NCBI GenBank assembly: GCA_944392785.1
Contig: CALXXW010000025.1
Location: 1 to 43,263 of the forward strand
Length of the DNA: 43,263 nt
Source of the DNA: an uncultured Alphaproteobacteria bacterium
Lineage (GTDB): Bacteria; Pseudomonadota; Alphaproteobacteria; CAAHEQ01; UBA3637
Reading direction: 5' to 3'
Every line of letters begins with the position of its first letter. The stretch's first letter is position 1. Positions 17,450 to 23,886 of this stretch are shown piece after piece. Both the position numbers and the translations under genes were made by a program. The notes under the pieces were generated by a model. That model was not told the DNA's origin. It worked only from the letters and a program-made list of their open reading frames with translations, and did not search any database.

Positions 17450-18688
17450 ATGATAAGACAGTTCTTCAGTGGCTTACTTTTTTTGATGAGTATCATGCTG
17501 GTACGTCCTGTTTGGGCAGATTCAGCTGCGGTTGTGGCCGATGCACAAAGTGGCTTTATACTTGTCTCAGATCATGCGACAACGCCGTTGCCTCCGGCTT
17601 CTTTGACAAAGCTGATGACACTGTATATGGTTTTTTCTGCTTTGGACAAAGGTGTTATCACCATGGATACAGAATTACCCATTTCAGAGAATGCAGCGGC
17701 TCAGCCTCGATCAAAACTCTATGTTAAAGCCGGTGAGACAATGACGGTACGAGAGGCCGTTTTAGCGTTAATTATTAAATCGGCCAATGATGTGGCTGTC
17801 GTTGTGGCCGAAAGCTTGGCCCCCAGTGAAGCTGATTTTGCAAAAATGATGACAGCCGTGGCGTTTCAAATGGGATTAAAAGATACGGTGTTTAAAAACG
17901 CGTCTGGTTTGCATGTTGAAGGGCAGGTGACGACGGCTCGTGATATGGCTATTTTGACAATTGCCCTGATTAACCATTTCCCTCAGTATTATTCCCTTTT
18001 CTCTGAACCGTCTTTCAAGTATAAGGGTAAGACCTATTACAGCCATAACATTGTGTTGCAAGAATATGAAGGTGCCGAAGGATTGAAAACAGGTTATGTT
18101 TCGGCGGTCGGATATAATATCATTGCAACCGCAACGCAGCATGATCGGCGTATTATCAGTGTCGTTCTCGGACAACAAACAGCATTGCGTCGGGATCTGC
18201 AAGCCATGCGCTTGTTGGATAAGGGATTCCAGAAAATAAAGGGACAGACCATTGCCGAGAAAAAAGGGCAAATTGCCGCTTTTCAAAACCCTTTAAATCG
18301 TCGAGCGGTGATTGCTCCTCCGATAGAGCAATCTTATTTACCTTTAATAGCGAGTAGCATACGTCAAATGGATAAACGAGTCGGCAAGCCGGTATATTTG
18401 GCTCAGCGGCTTGAAGCGGCGACGGCCGTTGAACAAGGCGATAGTGCGTCCGAGGTCTGGGGCGTACAGGTTGGCGCTTTCGATAGTCAAGAGAGGGCAC
18501 AGCAAAATGCTGTTCGGGCCAAAAGTCTTTTGGGAGAAAAAGGGATAACGATTAAAACGCCGCGAAGACATCCGTTCTATCGTTCTCGCTTGTTCGGATT
18601 TGAACGAAAGACTGATGCGGCTCATGCCTGTGATGCCTTGGAAAAGCATCAAATTGCCTGCTTCGTCGTCCCGCCGGAAGCTCCTTAG
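17450..18688 (+). CDS. D-alanyl-D-alanine carboxypeptidase with SPOR domain
   Basis: A 412-residue periplasmic low-molecular-weight penicillin-binding protein (DacA/DacF type) that trims the terminal D-Ala from peptidoglycan stem peptides. A signal peptide ends near Ala23. The active-site motifs are SLTK (Ser51, Lys54), SAN (111-113) and KTG (213-215), in normal order. After a linker, a C-terminal SPOR domain (about 335-410, WGVQVGAFDSQERA) would bind denuded septal peptidoglycan and so target the enzyme to division sites. This domain pairing is common in alphaproteobacteria. It lies downstream of a terminator and a leader hairpin, so it appears to be a separate transcription unit. Confidence 0.93.
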   Translation: MIRQFFSGLLFLMSIMLVRPVWADSAAVVADAQSGFILVSDHATTPLPPASLTKLMTLYMVFSALDKGVITMDTELPISENAAAQPRSKLYVKAGETMTVREAVLALIIKSANDVAVVVAESLAPSEADFAKMMTAVAFQMGLKDTVFKNASGLHVEGQVTTARDMAILTIALINHFPQYYSLFSEPSFKYKGKTYYSHNIVLQEYEGAEGLKTGYVSAVGYNIIATATQHDRRIISVVLGQQTALRRDLQAMRLLDKGFQKIKGQTIAEKKGQIAAFQNPLNRRAVIAPPIEQSYLPLIASSIRQMDKRVGKPVYLAQRLEAATAVEQGDSASEVWGVQVGAFDSQERAQQNAVRAKSLLGEKGITIKTPRRHPFYRSRLFGFERKTDAAHACDALEKHQIACFVVPPEAP

Positions 18689-18710
18689 GTCCGGAAAGGG
18701 CAACTTCTTT

Positions 18711-19031
18711 TTAAACCCAAAACGTATTGATTAAAAATAAGGCAGCAATAGCACATAGCATGACAATGTTGATAATCAGCGTGTCGCGAATAATACGTAA
18801 AAACAACCCCTTGAGATCATATAAGGATGCTTTTTCAACAACCAACCACAGCGTCAAATGAACTCCGATAACAATCAGAAAAGCAATCAAATAAACGTCT
18901 CGCTGCGTTAAATAGGCGGAAATGGGGGTTTTCTCATTTTGTAAAGAGTATAGCCATACGGCAACAGCAATCCCGCAAAGAGGGATAAAACGAAAAGTGA
19001 AAAAAGGCTTAATTAAAGATGAGATATGCAT
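18711..19031 (-). CDS. Small three-helix membrane protein
   Basis: A 106-residue hydrophobic protein with three predicted transmembrane helices (about 12-30, 42-62 and 80-103). I recognise no family. The start at 19031 is set by GAAAGGAGC in front of it; a longer frame reading into the upstream gene has no ribosome site. It begins 13 bases after the stop of the Sel1-repeat protein and is probably cotranscribed with it. It converges with the carboxypeptidase gene with only 22 bases between the stops. Confidence 0.65.
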   Translation of the reverse strand: MHISSLIKPFFTFRFIPLCGIAVAVWLYSLQNEKTPISAYLTQRDVYLIAFLIVIGVHLTLWLVVEKASLYDLKGLFLRIIRDTLIINIVMLCAIAALFLINTFWV

Positions 19032-19044
19032 ATCATGCTCCTTT

Positions 19045-20040
19045 CTAACGCCGTCTTCTTCTGGGGAGTCTTTGTCGCACAACACGTTGATTTTGCGCCG
19101 GTGCTTCTTCCACCTGTGATTCTATTGTCGGTTTAGGGGTTTTCCCAAAGACATTTTGTTGAATTTCCAAAGCTTTCCGACGTGCGGCATCAATATCCGA
19201 CAGGGATAAGGAGGGGGTCAGATGGGTTAAAGCTTCTTGAGCGACTCGCAGCTTCTGATTGCTGGCCAGAGATAACCAGGCATAAGCAGTAATCCAATCT
19301 CTTTTGACGCCCTCACCGTTAGCATACATCAACCCCAGTATATACTGAGCCGGTGCGTGTTGTTCTGAGGCTGCATATAATAAAAACTGTTGTGCCAAGG
19401 TGTCATCTTTTTCAACGCCAAGACCCTTTTGATACATTTGCCCCAATTCTTTGAAGGCCGCTAAATCACCGGCCTCGGCCGCTATTGAGTAATAGCGCAA
19501 AGCCTTTTTATAATCGGTCATGTTCGCATCGTTTAAATAAATATCCCCCAAATAACGCCCGACGACGGGTGTGTCCGTCAAGCTTACCTTTTCGAAATAA
19601 GCTCTGGCTTTTTCAACATCCCGCACGACGCCGTCACCGGTATAGTAGGCTGCTCCCAAATTGAGGTTAGCTGATGAATTTCCTTGAGCGGCGGCCTTTT
19701 CATAAAGTTCAATGGCTTTGACTTTATCTTGTTCAACGGCCTCTCCCTCTGAGTAAAGATACCCCAACAAGGCTTGAGCTAAATCATACTCTTGGTCGAC
19801 CGAGTGTTGGAGATATTTTAAACCTTCGGCTTCATTTTGGGGGGTTCCGAATCCATTTAAATACATACTGGCCACATAGTATTGAGCACGAGGATTGTTT
19901 TCTGTATCGGCAATTCTTTTGAATTCGCTAAAAGCCTGAGGGTATTGCTGATTATTGTAAGCTTCCTCTGCGCTGATAAATGTCGCCCATGCCGGCACGG
20001 AAAGGCATAAAAATGTCAGTATTCGAAGCATCAAAGTCAT
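19045..20040 (-). CDS. Secreted Sel1-like repeat protein, six repeats
   Basis: A 331-residue protein with a Sec signal peptide (cleavage near AWA, about residue 19). Roughly six Sel1-like repeats of about 36 residues follow (about 45-270), each with a pattern like AxxxLGxxYxxGxGVxxDxxKAxxYYxxAA. The C-terminal 60 residues are basic and rich in Pro, Gln and Arg and end in a run of arginines. Such repeat proteins act as periplasmic scaffolds, for example in envelope or exopolysaccharide control; the partner here is unknown. The ATG at 20040 follows AAGGGAGA and a nearby promoter, and suits the signal peptide better than the longer frame. Confidence 0.82.
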   Translation of the reverse strand: MTLMLRILTFLCLSVPAWATFISAEEAYNNQQYPQAFSEFKRIADTENNPRAQYYVASMYLNGFGTPQNEAEGLKYLQHSVDQEYDLAQALLGYLYSEGEAVEQDKVKAIELYEKAAAQGNSSANLNLGAAYYTGDGVVRDVEKARAYFEKVSLTDTPVVGRYLGDIYLNDANMTDYKKALRYYSIAAEAGDLAAFKELGQMYQKGLGVEKDDTLAQQFLLYAASEQHAPAQYILGLMYANGEGVKRDWITAYAWLSLASNQKLRVAQEALTHLTPSLSLSDIDAARRKALEIQQNVFGKTPKPTIESQVEEAPAQNQRVVRQRLPRRRRR

Positions 20041-20063
20041 TGGCCGTTCTCCCTTTTGAGGGC

Positions 20064-20072
20064 AGTATAGCA
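20064..20072 (-). promoter_or_regulatory. Extended -10 promoter of the Sel1-repeat gene
   Basis: On the minus strand TGC-TATACT (20072-20064) is an extended -10 element preceded by an A/T tract. The -35 is weak. The expected start of transcription is about 17 bases before the ATG at 20040. The same ATATGCTATA core is found upstream of the AsmA gene. Confidence 0.5.
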
Positions 20073-20103
20073 TATTTTTTTTAAAAGAAAAAGTTTTTTT
20101 CAT

Positions 20104-20137
20104 AAAAAAATCGGAAAGTTTCCTCTCCGATTTTCCT
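20104..20137 (-). terminator. Rho-independent terminator after the Pal-like gene
   Basis: On the minus strand AAAATCGGA pairs with TCCGATTTT around a loop of about 10 bases. The transcript then ends in a run of seven T residues. It lies about 20 bases after the stop of the Pal/OmpA gene and separates it from the Sel1-repeat gene. Confidence 0.8.
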
Positions 20138-20155
20138 TGTCCGTTTTGAAGAAGA

Positions 20156-20620
20156 TTACTCAATCACCACGACAGCTCGGCGATTTTGAGCACGCCCTGC
20201 GGCTGTGTCATTAGAGGCTGTAAAGTGGGAAGCGCCATATCCGCGTGTTGTGATACGTTGAGACGAAATACCCTGTTTTTCCAAGTAAGCCGAAACGGCT
20301 TCAGCCCGTTGACGGGACAATTTTTCATTGTAAGCTGAGCTTCCCGTGCTGTCGGTATAACCATTAATCACGACCATTTTATCAGGGTGTTGTTTTAAGT
20401 AAGCAATAACGGCATCCAGTTGCTGCCTGTCTAAATTTGTTAAGGCATAGGAGTCAAAAGCAAAGTGGCTTAATTTATCTTGAGCGTTCAACGTCAAACA
20501 GGGCTTATCGCCGCACTGGTCACAGGATGCGCAAGATTCGTCCGAGCAATCCAAACGATGATGTGAACAGGCACCTACAAACAATGCCGATGATAAAAGT
20601 AAAAGTGTTGTTTTTTTCAT
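20156..20620 (-). CDS. Pal-like OmpA-domain lipoprotein with an N-terminal cysteine cluster
   Basis: A 154-residue outer-membrane lipoprotein. The lipobox is VGAC with Cys18 as the acylated residue. The C-terminal OmpA domain (about 50-152) contains FAFDSYAL, the peptidoglycan-binding NGYTDSTGS, LSRQRAEAV and RITTRGYGAS. It would tie the outer membrane to peptidoglycan as Pal does in the Tol-Pal complex; no tol genes are nearby, so it may be an extra paralogue. Oddly, five more cysteines (25, 30, 33, 36, 41) crowd the linker after the lipid anchor. AAAGGAGA precedes the ATG. Confidence 0.87.
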   Translation of the reverse strand: MKKTTLLLLSSALFVGACSHHRLDCSDESCASCDQCGDKPCLTLNAQDKLSHFAFDSYALTNLDRQQLDAVIAYLKQHPDKMVVINGYTDSTGSSAYNEKLSRQRAEAVSAYLEKQGISSQRITTRGYGASHFTASNDTAAGRAQNRRAVVVIE

Positions 20621-20798
20621 ATCATAATCTCCTTTTGGTGTTAATCAATATAAAAGACTAGCTTCATATGGGAGAGCCCGTTAGCTCCTGCAAGTCAATA
20701 TCACCTTTGGTCTATAGACGGATGATATGGCCTTACAGGGGAATAGGAGAAGAAACGTCAGTTGATTTGAGCAGAGGGGATATTTTTATAAAAAGTTC

Positions 20799-20827
20799 TT
20801 GACAAGCCATAAAAAGTCGCGTATAAT
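20799..20827 (+). promoter_or_regulatory. Consensus sigma70 promoter of the initiator tRNA
   Basis: TTGACA (20799-20804), an exact 17-base spacer and TATAAT (20822-20827) give a perfect consensus promoter. The tRNA gene begins 13 bases after the -10. A GC-rich stretch follows the -10, as in stringently controlled stable-RNA promoters. I see nothing else clear between the Pal-like gene and this promoter (20621-20798). Confidence 0.93.
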
Positions 20828-20839
20828 GCCCCTTACGAG

Positions 20840-20917
20840 CGCGGGGTAGAGCAGTCCGGTAGCTTGCCAGGCTCATAACCTGGAGGTCGTGAGGTTCAAA
20901 TCCCACCCCCGCAACCA
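20840..20917 (+). tRNA. Initiator tRNA-fMet (CAT anticodon), one base longer than usual
   Basis: The cloverleaf has acceptor arm CGCGGGG/CCCCGCA with the initiator-specific unpaired C1-A72. The D arm is GAGC/GCTT and the anticodon stem CCAGG/CCTGG with loop CTCATAA. The T loop is TTCAAAT and CCA is encoded. The A29-U41 pair in place of G-C is common in alphaproteobacterial initiators. The 5' side of the T stem reads GTGAGG against CCCAC on the 3' side, so one A appears bulged and the gene is 78 bases rather than 77. Confidence 0.93.
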
Positions 20918-20952
20918 ACAAAAGAAACCGTCCGAAAGGGCGGTTTTTTTGT
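20912..20952 (+). repeat. 41-bp direct repeat, copy 1 (tRNA 3' end plus terminator; possible att site)
   Basis: This copy runs from the last six bases of tRNA-fMet through its terminator. It is identical over 41 bases to 23592-23632. Its position at a tRNA 3' end is typical of integrase attachment sites. Confidence 0.85.
20925..20950 (+). terminator. Terminator of tRNA-fMet
   Basis: AAACCGTCC (20925-20933) pairs with GGGCGGTTT (20938-20946), with one G-T pair, around a GAAA tetraloop. The hairpin runs into a continuous T run. It is part of the 41-bp repeat, and an identical hairpin stands at 23605-23630. Confidence 0.9.
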
Positions 20953-21115
20953 ATGGCTTGCGCGGTTGGATGTAGAACTGAGCGACCTCTCGTGAGGTTC
21001 GACCGGAGCGTAGCGCAGGTAATGGCGAGCCTGACGTATTTTTAACCTCTACTCTTCTTTCAACGAGTGAGCCAGCCCCGAAAAGAGCATTTTTGAGGGG
21101 TGAGCGATAGCGAAT

Positions 21116-21136
21116 AAATCCCACCCCCGCAACCAA
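21116..21136 (+). repeat. 21-bp partial copy of the tRNA-fMet 3' end
   Basis: Identical over 21 bases to 20898-20918 (T-loop end, acceptor 3' strand and CCA). No tRNA body precedes it, but a terminator hairpin follows at the same distance as after the intact tRNA. An 11-base match to the tRNA T arm (TCGTGAGGTTC, 20887-20897) also occurs at 20990-21000. This looks like the remnant of an older integration or a deleted tRNA copy. Confidence 0.8.
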
Positions 21137-21143
21137 AAATCAC

Positions 21144-21176
21144 AAGTCGTCTGAAAAGGCGACTTTTTCTTTATTT
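21144..21176 (+). terminator. Terminator-like hairpin after the partial tRNA copy
   Basis: AAGTCGTC (21144-21151) pairs with GGCGACTT (21158-21165), with one G-T pair, around loop TGAAAA. A T-rich tail follows. It differs in sequence from the tRNA terminator but has the same architecture. Confidence 0.7.
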
Positions 21177-21489
21177 TACAAGCGCTTATAAAAGTTCGAA
21201 TGTTTAAGTGTCAAAAAAGGCCATTTTCTTGAATTTACGAACTCTTAACACTAAAAATCCTTTATTTTCAATGTTTCCTTGTTGGGATGTCAAAAAATTA
21301 TCCCAGAGATGGTTGGAAGTAGGTGGAGGTGATTTAGTTCTGAAATGATTGGTTGTTTTTATACCTTTAAACATCGATATTCATAAAATCAAAGTTGCTT
21401 TAAACAATACAAAACTTTTGCTCCTAAAACAGAAATTCAAGCTTTCAATTAAGCGACATTGATGTCACGAAATGGAAAGAAGTATTAGC
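21177..21489. other. AT-rich non-coding stretch
   Basis: Between the terminator-like hairpin and the stop of the DUF4105 gene I see no reading frame with a ribosome site and no RNA gene. It contains short inverted pieces (GTTCG with CGAAC, AGTGT with ACACT, about 21193-21253) but no T-run hairpin. It may be decayed island sequence. Confidence 0.5.
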
Positions 21490-23094
21490 TTAAAATGAAA
21501 AGCCAGTTTTTAACCAAATTTCATTAATATTCTTAGTATCAGTATCAAAATATCTATTGAGATTTAATTCTAAAGAATATGGTTGATTTAATTGATAAAC
21601 GAAACTCGTAGCTATTTTTTTGCCATACCCTCTGTTATTTTCTTTTGTGTTTAGATAATTTTCAAAAGAGATTATGCTTTTGAATTTATCCTTTGGAGTA
21701 AAAATAGACCCGATTTCTGGATTTAAATAAAAATTATGTATATCATTGTATCTATATCCTAATTTGGGCAATATATAGGCTTGTATATTTTGTGTGATAG
21801 GAATCCCTATGCCCATACCAAATTCTATGGTTGGATGTAAGTTTGTTTTCTTTTCATCAAAATTATTCTCTAGTGATAACTTAAAGTGTTTTGATAAAAC
21901 AGAATCTACGGAAAAATCAATAATAGAGGTCATTTTTAAAACATCTATTTTATCCAATATTACTCGATTATTCTTTAGGTTATATTTTAATTCAAAAGAA
22001 AATAATTTTGTTTCTAAATCATCATAATACAAAGTATTGGGCTCAGATAAATCCAAATAAACGGGTCTAAAAGTTAATGTCAAATAGTTATCCCGATTAT
22101 GTTGAAAGCCTATTGATATTTTAGAAGATGGATTAGCTTTTGAAATGTTTTTAACAGAATTAAAATGTTCCATTTTTTTGAGATAATCAGAACTAGGTAA
22201 TAAATTAATATGTTCAACTTTATTATCCGAAATTACTTTGCCGACATATTCAAGTGGGGTTGTCCACAGTTTATCATCTTTACTTATGATGCCTGGCTTA
22301 GCAATTTGTAAAATTTTTATGGTAGCATTCCCACAATTATGAGAAATAAAATCGTAAGTGATTTGTTTATTTTTTAACTCCCACATGTGTTGCAATAATG
22401 TTTCCTTTTCGGATTCGGATAATTTTAATTCTATTTCCCATAAAGGTCGTTGCTCTTTTTCAGTATATTCTAATGCTTTTTGATTATACGGAGACAACAT
22501 ATAATATCCATCAATGATATTGAGCAGAATTTTTGAATAAGTAATTAAAGATGTTTGTTCTTCAAAAGTTGCTAAAAAACTGAAAGCATGTTCTCGTGTA
22601 ATACCGTCAACTGAACCAGATAATTTCAAAAATAAATGTCCCATCATAGATGACGGAGAAGTATTATTTTCTCCCGCAAAGACCATATAAATATTTTGAG
22701 CACTAACTTTCTTTCTAAACTCATTATACCCAACACAATTAGTTTTGTTTTTTCGCTGAGGTAAATTGAAATGTTTTTTTATGAAGTTAATACGTGCAGG
22801 AAAGCGACAGACAACATCTTCTTCGTTTATATAGGTGGGGTGAAGGTATTCTTGTATTAAAGCGCCTAATTCATTTTCTGGATTATTTTTGCCATCTGGA
22901 TTTAGGAAAAACGCATCATCAACAACGATGCTTTTTTTGCCGTAAAAATGCAAGAAATTGAGCCAGTCCGTTTCTTGAGATACAGAAAAAATATCTTCCG
23001 GATTTTGATAATCTTTAACGGATTGCGCAAAACTACCGGAAGATATAATAATTGATAAAAAGAGACAATACAGATATTTCACTATTTTTGACAC
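21490..23094 (-). CDS. DUF4105 (Lnb-like) protein with C-terminal outer-membrane region
   Basis: A 534-residue exported protein with a signal peptide (cleavage after SFA, about residue 23). Residues 80-275 match the DUF4105/Lnb N-terminal domain, a papain-like cysteine fold. They contain the CRFPAR motif (96-101), SPSSMMGH with His153, and YDFISHNCGNA with Cys254 as candidate nucleophile. From about residue 305 alternating hydrophobic strands ending in Phe suggest an outer-membrane beta-barrel. The Lnb family includes lipoprotein N-acylating proteins in Bacteroidetes, but many DUF4105 members are uncharacterised. The gene overlaps the upstream lipoprotein by 13 bp. Its base composition is strongly AT-rich, unlike its neighbours, which suggests transfer. 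Confidence 0.82.
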   Translation of the reverse strand: MSKIVKYLYCLFLSIIISSGSFAQSVKDYQNPEDIFSVSQETDWLNFLHFYGKKSIVVDDAFFLNPDGKNNPENELGALIQEYLHPTYINEEDVVCRFPARINFIKKHFNLPQRKNKTNCVGYNEFRKKVSAQNIYMVFAGENNTSPSSMMGHLFLKLSGSVDGITREHAFSFLATFEEQTSLITYSKILLNIIDGYYMLSPYNQKALEYTEKEQRPLWEIELKLSESEKETLLQHMWELKNKQITYDFISHNCGNATIKILQIAKPGIISKDDKLWTTPLEYVGKVISDNKVEHINLLPSSDYLKKMEHFNSVKNISKANPSSKISIGFQHNRDNYLTLTFRPVYLDLSEPNTLYYDDLETKLFSFELKYNLKNNRVILDKIDVLKMTSIIDFSVDSVLSKHFKLSLENNFDEKKTNLHPTIEFGMGIGIPITQNIQAYILPKLGYRYNDIHNFYLNPEIGSIFTPKDKFKSIISFENYLNTKENNRGYGKKIATSFVYQLNQPYSLELNLNRYFDTDTKNINEIWLKTGFSF

Positions 23095-23483
23095 GCTGAT
23101 TTTTTGTATACAGGGACAACAATGTTATCGTCATATGTCCACATAGCGCCTGTTAAAGCATCTGTAGACGAACCAAAAATCCCAATCCCTCCTGAAAAAA
23201 CATTTCCTAAGAACCAAGGTTCTATTTCACTTGATACAATTGATGTGCTAGAACGAAGGCATTGCGTTTCTTTTACTGTAATTGTAATATCTTGATTATC
23301 TTTCTTTAAAGATACAACACTGGGAACAACGATTGATTGCATTCCAGAGGCAGAAACTACATTAACTTCTACTTCTTCTCCTGTGCTTGTCATAATATTC
23401 ACATTCTTATTACGGCCCTTTACAATAGAAGCACAGCCGGAAAGCATAGAACAAACCAATAAAGCAACTAATATTTTTTTCAT
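23082..23483 (-). CDS. Small CASIVKG-type lipoprotein
   Basis: A 133-residue lipoprotein with lipobox LSGC and Cys17. The mature start CASIVKGR and the C-terminal GGIGIFGSSTDALTGAMW segment are typical of a widespread group of small envelope lipoproteins of unknown role. The central part looks like a beta-sandwich. It is cotranscribed with, and overlaps, the DUF4105 gene, so the two products probably work together at the outer membrane. An AT-rich leader with AAAAGGAT precedes the ATG. Confidence 0.78.
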   Translation of the reverse strand: MKKILVALLVCSMLSGCASIVKGRNKNVNIMTSTGEEVEVNVVSASGMQSIVVPSVVSLKKDNQDITITVKETQCLRSSTSIVSSEIEPWFLGNVFSGGIGIFGSSTDALTGAMWTYDDNIVVPVYKKSACQK

Positions 23484-23520
23484 TTTTTTATCCTTTTAAA
23501 ATTATAAAACAACATACTAT

Positions 23521-23549
23521 TTTATATCAGAAATTTTTCTTTATTACAA
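23521..23549 (-). promoter_or_regulatory. Probable promoter of the island lipoprotein operon
   Basis: On the minus strand TTGTAA (23549-23544), a 17-base spacer and TATAAA (23526-23521) lie about 38 bases upstream of the ATG at 23483. The stretch is generally AT-rich, so chance matches are possible. Confidence 0.5.
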
Positions 23550-23591
23550 GTCAAAAGTATTATTTTCAGCTCGTAAATTGCGCATCCATTC

Positions 23592-23632
23592 CAACCAACA
23601 AAAGAAACCGTCCGAAAGGGCGGTTTTTTTGT
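23592..23632 (+). repeat. 41-bp direct repeat, copy 2 (possible att site)
   Basis: Exact copy of 20912-20952, including the GAAA-loop terminator hairpin, with no tRNA body in front. The 3' flank (about 23670-23720) also loosely resembles the 3' flank of copy 1 (about 20988-21040), so the homologous block may be longer but diverged. Between this repeat and the MFS gene (23633-23886) I see nothing else supportable. Confidence 0.85.
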
Positions 23633-23886
23633 GTTTGGAAAAACTGGGGAGCCAGATACCAAGACCAGCAACTCGGTAAGCTTTGACCGTGGCACGGCTT
23701 ATGGCAAGGCAATGTGACTCTTGGGATTTTTCGGTTGTTTTTGTAGGTAAGACAATCTCAAAAAAATCAGGAAGTCGAGCGGTTGTCGTTATGGTGCGGC
23801 TTTTCTGAGATATACTCTTGAATTCATAGGGCTATTGAAACGGATACAAAGAAAGGGGCTTTCGTGTGTGTCAGATGGAAAGGCGT

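Larger units (their letters stand above)
20953..23591. mobile_element. Putative small genomic island inserted at tRNA-fMet
   Basis: The segment is bounded by an exact 41-bp direct repeat that starts in the tRNA 3' end. From about 21180 it is markedly more AT-rich than the flanks, with A/T-rich codon choice in both genes (many AAA, TTT, ATA and TTA codons). It carries two exported-protein genes and a further partial tRNA 3'-end copy at 21116. No integrase, transposase or phage gene is present, so it would be a non-autonomous or decayed element. The island boundary is an inference from the repeats and base composition. Confidence 0.55.

Noticed and set aside
20733-21136. Two minus-strand reading frames with MVAGVGF-type starts
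   Set aside because: They are antisense to the tRNA-fMet 3' end and its partial copy. The apparent protein similarity is the well-known artefact of translating tRNA antisense, and no ribosome site is present.
20912-23632. Complete transposon or insertion sequence between the 41-bp repeats
   Set aside because: There is no transposase and there are no terminal inverted repeats. Repeats at a tRNA 3' end fit site-specific integration instead.
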